From Acidimicrobiales bacterium (lineage in GTDB: Bacteria > Actinomycetota > Acidimicrobiia > Acidimicrobiales > Ilumatobacteraceae): DNA of 37,107 nucleotides. The stretch is taken from assembly GCA_030832455.1 (NCBI GenBank), contig JAURJB010000009.1, positions 1-37,107 on the forward strand, written 5' to 3'. Under the pieces are notes generated by a model that saw nothing but the letters and a program-made list of their open reading frames with translations, was not told where the DNA came from and did not search any database. Positions 27,876-37,107 of this stretch are shown piece by piece. Position numbers and translations under genes: made by a program. Every line of letters begins with the position of its first letter. The stretch's first letter is position 1.

Positions 27876-29804
27876 GTGAGCAAACTTCCACCACCCCCAC
27901 CCCCATCGTCATCACCAAAGCGTAAAAACCCCCTTGGTATTCCCGGCAAACAGAACCAGAACAAGTCAGGCAAAGAGCGCAGTTCGATGCCGCGTTGGGC
28001 CGTGTGGGTCTTAATTGCCATCGCGGCTGGACTCATTCTGGCGCCACGAATTTGGCCAGCATCCACTGCCACAAAGGTGACCTATACCGAATTTCTTGCA
28101 CTAGTCCAAAGCGGAAAAGTAAACAACGTAGAAATCAACAACCTGAACAACACCATTAGCGGAGTCATGGATGATGGCAGCGAGTTCGTCACAACGGGCG
28201 CAACGGCGTTGTCTGATGCCGACGAACAGCTACTCAAAGAAAAGGGTGTCGATTACGACTTCGCAACACCACAGGGCAACTTTTTTACCAATCTGATTCC
28301 TATTTTATTGCCATTCTTTTTGATCATGGGCTTCTTTATCTGGATGCAACGTCGTGCGATGGGCCAAGCAGGCAACATCATGTCGATTGGACGCAGCCGA
28401 GCAAAGAATTACAACGCTGACAAACCAAGCACCACGTTTGCTGATGTTGCTGGCTACGACGGAGTAAAGCAGGAGATCAAAGAAGTTGTTGACTTCTTGC
28501 GAATGCCAGAGCGCTTTAAAGAAATCGGAGCTCGGGTACCAAAGGGAATCTTGCTTGTTGGCCCTCCAGGAACCGGGAAAACTTTGTTTGCGCGCGCAGT
28601 TGCCGGTGAAGCAGGAGTTGGATTTCTTTCGGTAACGGGTTCTGACTTTATGGAAATGTTCGTCGGTGTGGGTGCAAGCCGCGTGCGCGACCTTTTTCAG
28701 CAAGCAGCAAAAATGGGACGTGCGATCATATTTATCGACGAAATTGACTCAATCGGCCGCAAGCGTGGTGCAGGACTTGGTGGCGGTCACGACGAACGTG
28801 AACAAACGCTAAACCAAATGCTCGCCGAGATGGACGGCTTTGAAGCCACCGAAGGCATCGTTGTTCTTGCGGCAACCAACCGCCCCGACATTCTCGACCC
28901 AGCGCTCCTTCGTCCAGGTAGATTCGATCGCCAAATCATCGTTCCATTGCCAGAGTCAGATGAGCGCCTTGCAATTCTGAAAGTTCACTCCCAGGGCAAG
29001 CGCATGGGAACCGACATCGATCTTGACACCATGGCAAAAGCTACGCCAGGAATGAGCGGTGCCGATCTTGCCAACCTTGTCAACGAGGCTGCATTGTTTG
29101 CAGTTCGCCGAGGCTCAACTCACATCGAACGAATTGACTTTGAGAACGCACGTGACCGCGTAGTGCTCGGTGCACGACGAGAAAGCCTTGTGCTTAACGC
29201 TGAGGAAAAGCGCGCAACCGCGTACCACGAAGGCGGCCACGCAGTTCTCGCAACAGTCTTGCCAAATAGCGATCCATTGCACAAAGTGACGATCCTTCCG
29301 CGCGGTATGGCTCTTGGTGTGACGTGGTCACTACCCGAAGAACGCCACACCTATTCACGTGAATACTTTGAAGATGTGATCTGCAAAGCCATGGGTGGTC
29401 GCGTTGCAGAGCAGATCGTCTTTGGGGCACTCAATAGCGGAGCAGCAAACGACCTCGAACAAGCAACAGGCATCGCCCGGCGCATGGTTCGCGAATGGGG
29501 CATGAGCGACGCAGTTGGACCAATGGCATTTGCAGGACAGCAACAGGTATTTCTCGGCGAGGACTTGATGACAAGTGGCCGTGAATACAGCGACGAAATG
29601 GCGCGCAAGATTGATGAAGAGATCAGTCGCATTTTGCGTGAGCAAGAGGCACGTGCACGCGTGACTCTAGAAAAGCATCGACGTGGTCTCGATCTCGTAG
29701 CACATGCGCTACTTGATCAAGAGACCATTGATGGTGCAATGGTGTCGCGCTTGATCCAGCAAGGTCTTGGCGAACCAAGTCGCCAAACAACACCAAACAA
29801 CTAG
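27876..29804 (+). CDS. ftsH: ATP-dependent zinc metalloprotease FtsH
   Basis: [59 protein letters not shown], zinc site YHEGGHAV; N-terminal TMs. Confidence 0.97.
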   Translation: MSKLPPPPPPSSSPKRKNPLGIPGKQNQNKSGKERSSMPRWAVWVLIAIAAGLILAPRIWPASTATKVTYTEFLALVQSGKVNNVEINNLNNTISGVMDDGSEFVTTGATALSDADEQLLKEKGVDYDFATPQGNFFTNLIPILLPFFLIMGFFIWMQRRAMGQAGNIMSIGRSRAKNYNADKPSTTFADVAGYDGVKQEIKEVVDFLRMPERFKEIGARVPKGILLVGPPGTGKTLFARAVAGEAGVGFLSVTGSDFMEMFVGVGASRVRDLFQQAAKMGRAIIFIDEIDSIGRKRGAGLGGGHDEREQTLNQMLAEMDGFEATEGIVVLAATNRPDILDPALLRPGRFDRQIIVPLPESDERLAILKVHSQGKRMGTDIDLDTMAKATPGMSGADLANLVNEAALFAVRRGSTHIERIDFENARDRVVLGARRESLVLNAEEKRATAYHEGGHAVLATVLPNSDPLHKVTILPRGMALGVTWSLPEERHTYSREYFEDVICKAMGGRVAEQIVFGALNSGAANDLEQATGIARRMVREWGMSDAVGPMAFAGQQQVFLGEDLMTSGREYSDEMARKIDEEISRILREQEARARVTLEKHRRGLDLVAHALLDQETIDGAMVSRLIQQGLGEPSRQTTPNN

Positions 29805-30244
29805 TTACACGACTCATCATGCTGATGAGTCACACCATCTCGCACACGGGCTAACGCAGCCCAGATATCGGTTGCACTGGAAGGCCCTAAAAACCCTTTC
29901 TGCACTACCCCATCGCGGTCCACAATCAACAGAGTTGGCACTGCATCAATCGCATATTTCTTGTGCAGTTCGCGTTGTGCTGTGAATTCACAGACATCAA
30001 CTGCCACTGACTGCGACTCAAGCACACGCGCTTTACGTTCAATGTCTGCACAGGTTGCACAGGTTGCCGAAGTAAATGCCAGTACCAGCCACTCTGATGC
30101 CGGCTGTGCGAAATCTGTGCGATCAATCTGTGTTGGCATCTCGGGGCTTGCCTGAGTTGGCGCGACGTTAAGTCGATTGCGAAGCAAACGATTTGCGAGT
30201 ACCGCGATCAAGACAATTGCGACAACGATGACGAGGCGGATCAC
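29801..30244 (-). CDS. Membrane-anchored thioredoxin-like protein
   Basis: N-terminal TM; LAFTSATCATCADIERKARVL (CATC) and KYAIDAVPTLLIVDRDG (cis-Pro). Confidence 0.82.
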   Translation of the reverse strand: MIRLVIVVAIVLIAVLANRLLRNRLNVAPTQASPEMPTQIDRTDFAQPASEWLVLAFTSATCATCADIERKARVLESQSVAVDVCEFTAQRELHKKYAIDAVPTLLIVDRDGVVQKGFLGPSSATDIWAALARVRDGVTHQHDESCN

Positions 30245-31722
30245 GATTCATCCACTGGAGAAGGAAGCGTTGGTATCGCCAAAACCGCACTGCGACCAGG
30301 CAGATCATGGCCACGAAGCAACATGCGTTGCACCACTACCGGCGAGGATGCCTGAACAATGATCTCGCCTTCAGAAATACCAGCAGGGATTGCAACGACT
30401 GCAAGGCCACCCGCTGACAGCACCACCGACTCAAGCCCAGGAAGCGCCACCGAGCCTGCAGGCCCAACTTGAGACACACTGACCACTGACTCTGCTGGCG
30501 TTGCATTGAACACGATCAAAGCATCTCCGATACCAGATGACACTCCACTTGGTGCAGACCAAATGGTTGATGCAGCACCGTATGGCGCCCCCAAAACAAC
30601 CGAGGTCGCAACCGTATTTCCAATTCGTCGATTGATCACCTGTTCGACAACCACACCGGATGACACTTCACCCGGTACATCAACCGTTGACACAATCATT
30701 CCGTATCGGCCAGTCGGGACACCTGGGTACGAGCCTGTGTCGAACAGGGTTACGCGACCAGCAGGTGCGGTCAGGCTTGCGGGTTGTGTTATTGCGTCAG
30801 ACCCATCGCCCACAACAAATAACACGCTTAATGAAACATCTTCATCACTTGGATTAAGTATCACCAACTGCTCGTTTGCGCCTTCGATGTTTTCTCCATC
30901 GGCAAACCACCACTCGGGACTCGTTCCACTTGATCCAAGCGCCATCGTGTATCCCAACCGACCATCACCGAGATAATGCTGAGACCGACCAACGACAAGT
31001 TTGCCTGCGCTCGCTCGCACCGAGACAGCAAGCACAGGCTCATTGCGCGCACCTTCTTTCGCCATATTCAATGCAACAACAGAAAGCGGTGGAATGACGA
31101 ACCCTTGAAGATGCGCTGGTTCTCGCGTTGAGTCACGCGTGACAAAAGAAATGTCGACGACTGTTGAATCACTGTAAGGATTCGTCAACACTAAATTATG
31201 AAGACTGTCCGCGCCCGTGAAGCCATCAGCAAAATGCCACTCCGTAGCCGGCTCATTTGCGCACAACGCAACCGAGTTGCCTGCGGGATGATTGATCATC
31301 TGCTCCACCGAACCCACTCCACCAATGATTTCAACGATCACACTGATGTACGGTGACTCAATTCCTGCTCTGACATTTTCATAGACATGGGAACGCGCAG
31401 GAACTCCAACCGTGGAGTACACCGGCGCCACACCATTTCCTAAACGTGTAATCGTGGCGATGAAATCTGCATCTGAAGAATTCGAAATTGCAATGGTTCC
31501 TGAAATCGTTCCATCATTTCCGGGAACACCAGGACAAAACCAACTCGACGAAGATTGCGCCGCAGCAGAAACAAATGGCATTTCTAGTGCCACCGGACTG
31601 GCCGTCTCGGTGGTTTTTACGTCTCTGCCATCAATGAAAACCATGAGGCCAACAACCAGCAACGCTACAACGAAGGCAACGAGCTGAGAAATAGTGAGAT
31701 GTCTACGTTGTTGGCTCATCAC
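30241..31722 (-). CDS. DUF5719-like exported protein with four internal repeats
   Basis: N-terminal signal/TM (LVAFVVALLVVGLMVFI); repeated W-x-x-x-G...N...VEQMIN/GRSQHYL/VEQVINR/VQRMLLR units; next to a GT2 membrane fusion. Confidence 0.7.
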   Translation of the reverse strand: MMSQQRRHLTISQLVAFVVALLVVGLMVFIDGRDVKTTETASPVALEMPFVSAAAQSSSSWFCPGVPGNDGTISGTIAISNSSDADFIATITRLGNGVAPVYSTVGVPARSHVYENVRAGIESPYISVIVEIIGGVGSVEQMINHPAGNSVALCANEPATEWHFADGFTGADSLHNLVLTNPYSDSTVVDISFVTRDSTREPAHLQGFVIPPLSVVALNMAKEGARNEPVLAVSVRASAGKLVVGRSQHYLGDGRLGYTMALGSSGTSPEWWFADGENIEGANEQLVILNPSDEDVSLSVLFVVGDGSDAITQPASLTAPAGRVTLFDTGSYPGVPTGRYGMIVSTVDVPGEVSSGVVVEQVINRRIGNTVATSVVLGAPYGAASTIWSAPSGVSSGIGDALIVFNATPAESVVSVSQVGPAGSVALPGLESVVLSAGGLAVVAIPAGISEGEIIVQASSPVVVQRMLLRGHDLPGRSAVLAIPTLPSPVDES

Positions 31723-34700
31723 TTGCCCAACCCATTTAGCCGTCGTTTAAACCTGCCGAGATCAAACATTGCAGTAATCACAACCAGCCATAAGACCAAC
31801 TGAATCAACACGAAGACGTACCGAGTAAGCGGTGTATCAAATACCACCCGCGCAGAACCTGCGCTATCAACGTCGAATGCTGTTGTACCGCCAAAGGCGA
31901 CACGAGAACCGACCTCTTCACCATTCACTTCAAGTTTCAACCGCTCACTGAATGGAACAGCAAAATGCACGGTGGACGGCTCGACTTGGAACACATCGCT
32001 ACCGATGCCTTGACTGCGCGCAATTGGCGAAGCAGCACCGAGCGGAGATGACAGCAGCACGTCGTCTCCTGCTTGCTTACTCAGTTCGGCTGTCTGAGCA
32101 TCAACTACCGCAAGAGACGGAAGCCAAGCCATATTTTCATAAATCACAAGATCGCTTGCCTGATACACACGACGGAAGTCCAGTTGTGTTGCAAGCGCGC
32201 GTTGCAATTCACTCGGTGCCGGCAACGGACGAGACACCGTTGACTCTGCGCCATCGACAATGGGAACAACGATGTAACGCACGGCAAGCGGAGCTAACAA
32301 ACGCCCGCTTCTCACAGTTTCGCGATTGACAACCGCCAACATTGCATCACGAACCGAATCATGCAGCGGAGAAGCGTTGATCCAGCGATCACTAAACGTC
32401 AATTCGCCATCATCAGCAACAACGAAAAACACATCGTTAGTCAATCGCTGAGATGGCAAAGGCAACGTCAAGCGATTGCCGATGTAGAGAACGCTGTAGT
32501 CACCTTCGGGTGGGTCTTGCCGCATCTGGACATACAACTGGGCCACCGTTGTTTTCGATTGCCCCCATGATCCACCGACGCTCATTGACAAAGCAGGGAT
32601 CATTCCGACCAAAGACGCAACAACCGAAATTCCAACGATTGGCTTCCACCACCGATAGCTCATCGACAATTCGTCATCAAAAACAAAACCCGCGAGCGAT
32701 GCAGCACCAAGTGACACACCACAGCCAACAACAACCAGCATCATTCCAAAATCAGGCGTTGGAACACCAATCACATTTGCATCAACGAGCACCAACAGCA
32801 ACCCTGTTCCCACAACAAACAACAACGACCGCGTTGCCCACACAAACGTTGCCGATCGCGTGACTATCACGCTGATAAACACAGGAACATAGAGACCAAG
32901 CGCAATCACCCCAATCCGCAGGAAACCTCCATCAAATTGGGCGAGCTGAGCGAGGCCAACTCTGGACAGTGATTCGGCAGATAAACCAACTAATTGATCT
33001 AGCCAGCGAGAGTTAATGAACTCACTTGACCAAGGCGCATTGAGCACCAGCGCGCCAACCAACATGACACCAAGCAACAGAACCGGCCCGCGCAACGCTT
33101 TTCGCGAAACCCTTGCAATTGCACCACCGACAACCCACAGCAACACCAACCACACCAACAAGGACAGAAACGATGGAACAAACGCCGAGACAACTGCCGC
33201 CAACAACACTGATGCTGCAAGCATTTGTGTCTTTTTAGCACCACGCACATCAGATTCTGCCCGAACCATCATTCGCAACACCCACGGCACAATTGCATAC
33301 ACAATCAAAATGCTGAGCCTGCCTTTGTTGAGTGCGAAATACGGAAGCGGATTTGCCGCATACATCACCATGCCAACAGCGCGAGCGCGTATTGAGAAAA
33401 ACCCTGCAGGAACACGCCACATTCCGGCGATACCCACCAAAACCAATAACACAACACTCCACGTTTGCAACGCACCTAATTGACCAAAGAATGCAACTAC
33501 CGAGAGCGCGACAAGCATCATCCCAGTTGAATTCGACCCCGCTACCCCGAACCCTCCATTCGTCCAACCACTGAAATATGACGTGACTAGATTTCGTGCA
33601 GATTCTGATCCCTGACGCAATGGCAAGAACTCCCCCACGTGTTGCACACCCTCGGTCACAAATCCACGACTACCCACCAACACAAAGCAGACCACTGCAA
33701 TCGAAACAATGGACACCGTCCGTTGATGCTGAATTGCTTCTTTGGTGTCTCTTTGTGCAAATGCTGCTTGCTGAATTCGACGACTGCGTCGGCGGAAAAA
33801 TGATGTCACACGCGCACTCCCTGAAACCTGAAGGGCATGAATTTCACTCGCCACCACCCTGCGCAGTGGCCGAATCTCGGCGCGTCGCCGCACAATGTAA
33901 GGGATGTCGAACACAGCCCCACATGTTGCTCTTAGTGATGCAACGGCACTTTTTAGTCCACCACCAAAAAGACCAACCACAATTTGACCAATCGAAATCA
34001 GCAGCATCTGCAACACAACTAATGGCAACTGCCACCTGCCAGAAAGCGCAACAACACTGCGAACTCGATTTCTTGCTTGCTCTATCTCAAATGACTGTCC
34101 ATCAGTTCGAGTGGCTATTTGATTTCGGTGACGTGCCTTTGCAGCGGGAACAATCAATACTCGCGCACCACTTAAGTGCACACGCCAACACAGATCAATG
34201 TCTTCTCCGAAGAATTCAATGTGTCGATCAAATCCTCCAAGTTCGCGAAACAAATCTGAACGAATAAGCAAACATGCACTCGACAGCGCAAAGACGTCTC
34301 GAACACTGTCGTGCTGTTCCTGATCTTTTTCGTTGAGACCAATCGTTGGTTCAATCTCACCGATCCGATCCACGTGTATACCCACACTTTGCAATATGGA
34401 CGGATCATCCCACTCGACCAACTTCGGTCCTACAACACCAGCGTTAGATCGAAAAACCTCTTCCACCATCAGCTCGATTGCCTGCGGTTCGAGCGCAACG
34501 TCATCATGCAACAGACAGAAAAAGCCACCATCACCCTCAACAAGGCGACTGACCTCATTAATTACTGCCCCGTAGCCAGGATTACCCGACACCCGACGGA
34601 CTACGGCATGAGGCATCAACGAAGCAATGACATCTGCTGGGTCAACCGGCACGTCAATAGCCATGTCAACCGCAACATCAACCAGTTCCGATGATGTGTC

Positions 34701-34877
34701 TTCGACGATAAAGAACAGTGACTGCAGCTGGGGGTAGGACTGGTTCGCCAGCGCCTCTACCGCTTCACGAAACCAAGGCCCAGGTTGGTAGACCACCATG
34801 GCGGCCACCACAGGCGGTGCCACCGCGGTCCTGAGCGGCCCATCTCCTTGAAACTCACGATCATCAGGATTTATCAC
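31719..34877 (-). CDS. GT2-family glycosyltransferase fused to a large polytopic membrane region
   Basis: N-terminal LLHDDVALEP, GYGAVINE, GGFDRHIEFFGEDIDLCWRVHLSG; then many TM segments; GTG start. Confidence 0.87.
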   Translation of the reverse strand: MINPDDREFQGDGPLRTAVAPPVVAAMVVYQPGPWFREAVEALANQSYPQLQSLFFIVEDTSSELVDVAVDMAIDVPVDPADVIASLMPHAVVRRVSGNPGYGAVINEVSRLVEGDGGFFCLLHDDVALEPQAIELMVEEVFRSNAGVVGPKLVEWDDPSILQSVGIHVDRIGEIEPTIGLNEKDQEQHDSVRDVFALSSACLLIRSDLFRELGGFDRHIEFFGEDIDLCWRVHLSGARVLIVPAAKARHRNQIATRTDGQSFEIEQARNRVRSVVALSGRWQLPLVVLQMLLISIGQIVVGLFGGGLKSAVASLRATCGAVFDIPYIVRRRAEIRPLRRVVASEIHALQVSGSARVTSFFRRRSRRIQQAAFAQRDTKEAIQHQRTVSIVSIAVVCFVLVGSRGFVTEGVQHVGEFLPLRQGSESARNLVTSYFSGWTNGGFGVAGSNSTGMMLVALSVVAFFGQLGALQTWSVVLLVLVGIAGMWRVPAGFFSIRARAVGMVMYAANPLPYFALNKGRLSILIVYAIVPWVLRMMVRAESDVRGAKKTQMLAASVLLAAVVSAFVPSFLSLLVWLVLLWVVGGAIARVSRKALRGPVLLLGVMLVGALVLNAPWSSEFINSRWLDQLVGLSAESLSRVGLAQLAQFDGGFLRIGVIALGLYVPVFISVIVTRSATFVWATRSLLFVVGTGLLLVLVDANVIGVPTPDFGMMLVVVGCGVSLGAASLAGFVFDDELSMSYRWWKPIVGISVVASLVGMIPALSMSVGGSWGQSKTTVAQLYVQMRQDPPEGDYSVLYIGNRLTLPLPSQRLTNDVFFVVADDGELTFSDRWINASPLHDSVRDAMLAVVNRETVRSGRLLAPLAVRYIVVPIVDGAESTVSRPLPAPSELQRALATQLDFRRVYQASDLVIYENMAWLPSLAVVDAQTAELSKQAGDDVLLSSPLGAASPIARSQGIGSDVFQVEPSTVHFAVPFSERLKLEVNGEEVGSRVAFGGTTAFDVDSAGSARVVFDTPLTRYVFVLIQLVLWLVVITAMFDLGRFKRRLNGLGK

Positions 34878-34961
34878 GGCCTAAATAGGCTAGTTGCCCC
34901 CTGCCCAGCCAGTCCCCAACCACCATCTAGGCCAAGTCACCTCAATAATCTCGTAAGTCGC

Positions 34962-34990
34962 TTGCAATAGTTAGCACCTATAGATACAAT
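34962..34990 (+). promoter_or_regulatory. Strong candidate vegetative promoter for the 99-aa orphan gene
   Basis: TTGCAA, 17-nt spacer, TACAAT; about 46-nt 5'UTR with AAGGAG SD. Confidence 0.6.
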
Positions 34991-35043
34991 TATTTGCACG
35001 TACTATCCATGCGGCCCATACAGCCGTTGACAAGGAGCCCACC

Positions 35044-35343
35044 ATGAAGATCCCAGGAATCGACCTCACTAAGTTTGATGTCCAAGCCGTCACCTCCCGA
35101 CTTCCGCACATTCCCACCGACAAAGTGGTGACACTTGCAAAGGATGCTGCATACACCACCGTCGGATTTGGCGTGTTGGCATTTCAAAAGTCCCAAGTAC
35201 GACGTCGCGAAATTACAGAAGAGATTCAAGCCAAACTGCCTGCGGTAGCAACAGAAGCAGTAACGAAGGCGACATCTGCACTCACTAACCTACGAGGGCT
35301 TGTCAAATTCGCAAAACCATCAGCAACCGAACAACACAACTAG
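35044..35343 (+). CDS. Small (99 aa) protein of unknown function
   Basis: ATG preceded by CAAGGAGCCCACC; MKIPGIDLTKFDVQAVTSRLPHIPTDKVVTLAKDAAYTTVGFGVLAFQKSQVRRREI; own promoter-like sequence. Confidence 0.75.
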   Translation: MKIPGIDLTKFDVQAVTSRLPHIPTDKVVTLAKDAAYTTVGFGVLAFQKSQVRRREITEEIQAKLPAVATEAVTKATSALTNLRGLVKFAKPSATEQHN

Positions 35344-36637
35344 TTCGCGCATCGCCCTTCCCGAGGGCACCACTTCTGTCGCTATCGGTCTATTCATCGC
35401 AGGTATCTCTGCGTACATCTTTTTTAAGATTGGCCAGCAAGCACTTGGCCAAGATGGATTTAAGCCAATTGTTGCAATGTGGTTTATCGCATTCGCGCTG
35501 GTACCCGGTTTCTTTCTTCCCATTGAACAGGAAGTAAGCCGAGCGATTGCTCACCGCAAGGCCATCGGTCAGGGCGGATTGCCAGTTGTGCAGCGCGTGT
35601 CGCAAATCGCGCTTGCGATATTGGTCGTTTTATGTGTTGGTGTCATTGCACTATCACCACAACTCAATACAACACTGTTCGAAAATGAGCACTTCGTAAC
35701 ATGGTGTCTCCTGTTGTCGTTTGCAACGTATGCTCCGATGCACTTGGCCCGAGGAATCTGCTCGGGATCTGGACGGTTTGGTGCCTACGGACTCATCATC
35801 GGTCTTGATGGCGCACTTCGTGTAGTGGCTTGTGCTGTGTTGTGGATGCTTGGAGTGACTGCGGTAGGGGCATACGCCCTGACCATCGCACTGTCTCCAG
35901 TTTTGGGTGTTCTCATTGCCGGCGCAGCAGGAAAACTTCGCACCGAAGATGGTCCACCTGCATCATGGGCCGAAGTGACACCGAACCTTGGTTGGCTCTT
36001 GCTGGGATCATTATTTGCTGCAGCATTGGTCAACGCAGGACCCATCACTGTTGACATTCTTGGTGCCGACTCACCACCGGAGACAGTGACACGATTTGGT
36101 AATGCCGTGATTTTTGCACGAATCCCACTGTTTTTATTTCAAGCTGTGCAAGCAGCACTGTTGCCGCGACTCGCGCGACTCGCGGCGCAACGCCAACTTC
36201 CCGAATTTAAGCGTGGACTCCGACACCTGTTGATTCTTGTTGTTGGTGTTGGTGTTGTCGGCACCATTGGGGCCTTTGTACTTGGACCATGGTTACTTGA
36301 CCTGGTGTACGACGGCGGAATTGATCGTCGAACCATGACGTTATTGGCGTTTGCCAGTGCGCTGTACATGTTGGCGTTGGCGTTGGCTCAAGCAGTCATC
36401 GCACTGAGCGGCCACGCACAAGTTGCCGCAGGTTGGTGCGCAGGATTCACCACATTTGCACTCGTTGCCTGGCTATCAAGTAACGACCTCTACCTACGTG
36501 TCGAACTTGCACTTGTTGCAAGTTCTGTGGTGTCGCTTGTGATTTTCATTGCCACGCTGAGTTCGCGGATGAACAATGGAGTGATCTTTGACGAAGCGTC
36601 CGTGATTGATACCTTCGCCGAGCGACCACTCGACTAG
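35300..36637 (+). CDS. MOP-superfamily polysaccharide/lipid flippase-like membrane protein
   Basis: Around 12 hydrophobic segments; RGICSGSGRFGAYGLIIGLDGALRV; FQAVQAALLPRLARLAAQRQLPEFKRGL; TTG start overlapping the previous gene is uncertain. Confidence 0.75.
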   Translation: MSNSQNHQQPNNTTSSRIALPEGTTSVAIGLFIAGISAYIFFKIGQQALGQDGFKPIVAMWFIAFALVPGFFLPIEQEVSRAIAHRKAIGQGGLPVVQRVSQIALAILVVLCVGVIALSPQLNTTLFENEHFVTWCLLLSFATYAPMHLARGICSGSGRFGAYGLIIGLDGALRVVACAVLWMLGVTAVGAYALTIALSPVLGVLIAGAAGKLRTEDGPPASWAEVTPNLGWLLLGSLFAAALVNAGPITVDILGADSPPETVTRFGNAVIFARIPLFLFQAVQAALLPRLARLAAQRQLPEFKRGLRHLLILVVGVGVVGTIGAFVLGPWLLDLVYDGGIDRRTMTLLAFASALYMLALALAQAVIALSGHAQVAAGWCAGFTTFALVAWLSSNDLYLRVELALVASSVVSLVIFIATLSSRMNNGVIFDEASVIDTFAERPLD

Positions 36638-36645
36638 ACCACCAA

Positions 36646-37107
<462 letters not shown>

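Noticed and set aside
29212-29245. FtsH zinc motif HEGGH rather than HEAGH as a possible inactive variant
   Set aside because: HEGGH still satisfies HExxH and occurs in active FtsH proteins.

Overview
This ~37 kb window is compact and almost fully coding. It looks actinobacterial (possibly Acidimicrobiia-like; inferred from prfB-ftsE-ftsX order, DUF3499, and the manB/Trm112/ahcY neighbourhood). Contents from left to right: (1) a telescoped histidine operon on the minus strand, hisI-G-D-C-B-H-F, with hisF cut by the window edge; (2) upstream of it, a five-gene minus-strand catabolic cassette (aldehyde dehydrogenase, HIBADH-like reductase, class II aldolase, Zn alcohol dehydrogenase, enolase-superfamily sugar-acid dehydratase); (3) a plus-strand group of Stf0-like sulfotransferase, menB and a TrmH/SpoU methyltransferase; (4) minus-strand truncated haemoglobin, crotonase, ftsX, ftsE, prfB, secA and comF; (5) a YczE-like membrane protein, ahcY, Trm112, manB, an 823-aa membrane protein, a CPBP protease and DUF3499; (6) ftsH; (7) a thioredoxin-like protein, a four-repeat DUF5719-like protein, a GT2/polytopic membrane fusion, a small orphan protein, a MOP-type flippase and a partial GDP-mannose 4,6-dehydratase. 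The main discovery is an element missing from the ORF track. Just upstream of hisI on the minus strand is a 20-codon leader peptide, MLITHVAHHHVHHVTQRANL*, with six His codons. It is followed by mutually exclusive pause, antiterminator and terminator RNA helices ending in a U-tract, which is a complete ribosome-mediated histidine attenuator. Its terminator is the only canonical intrinsic terminator I noticed in the window. All family names come from recognising protein motifs by eye; no database search was run.
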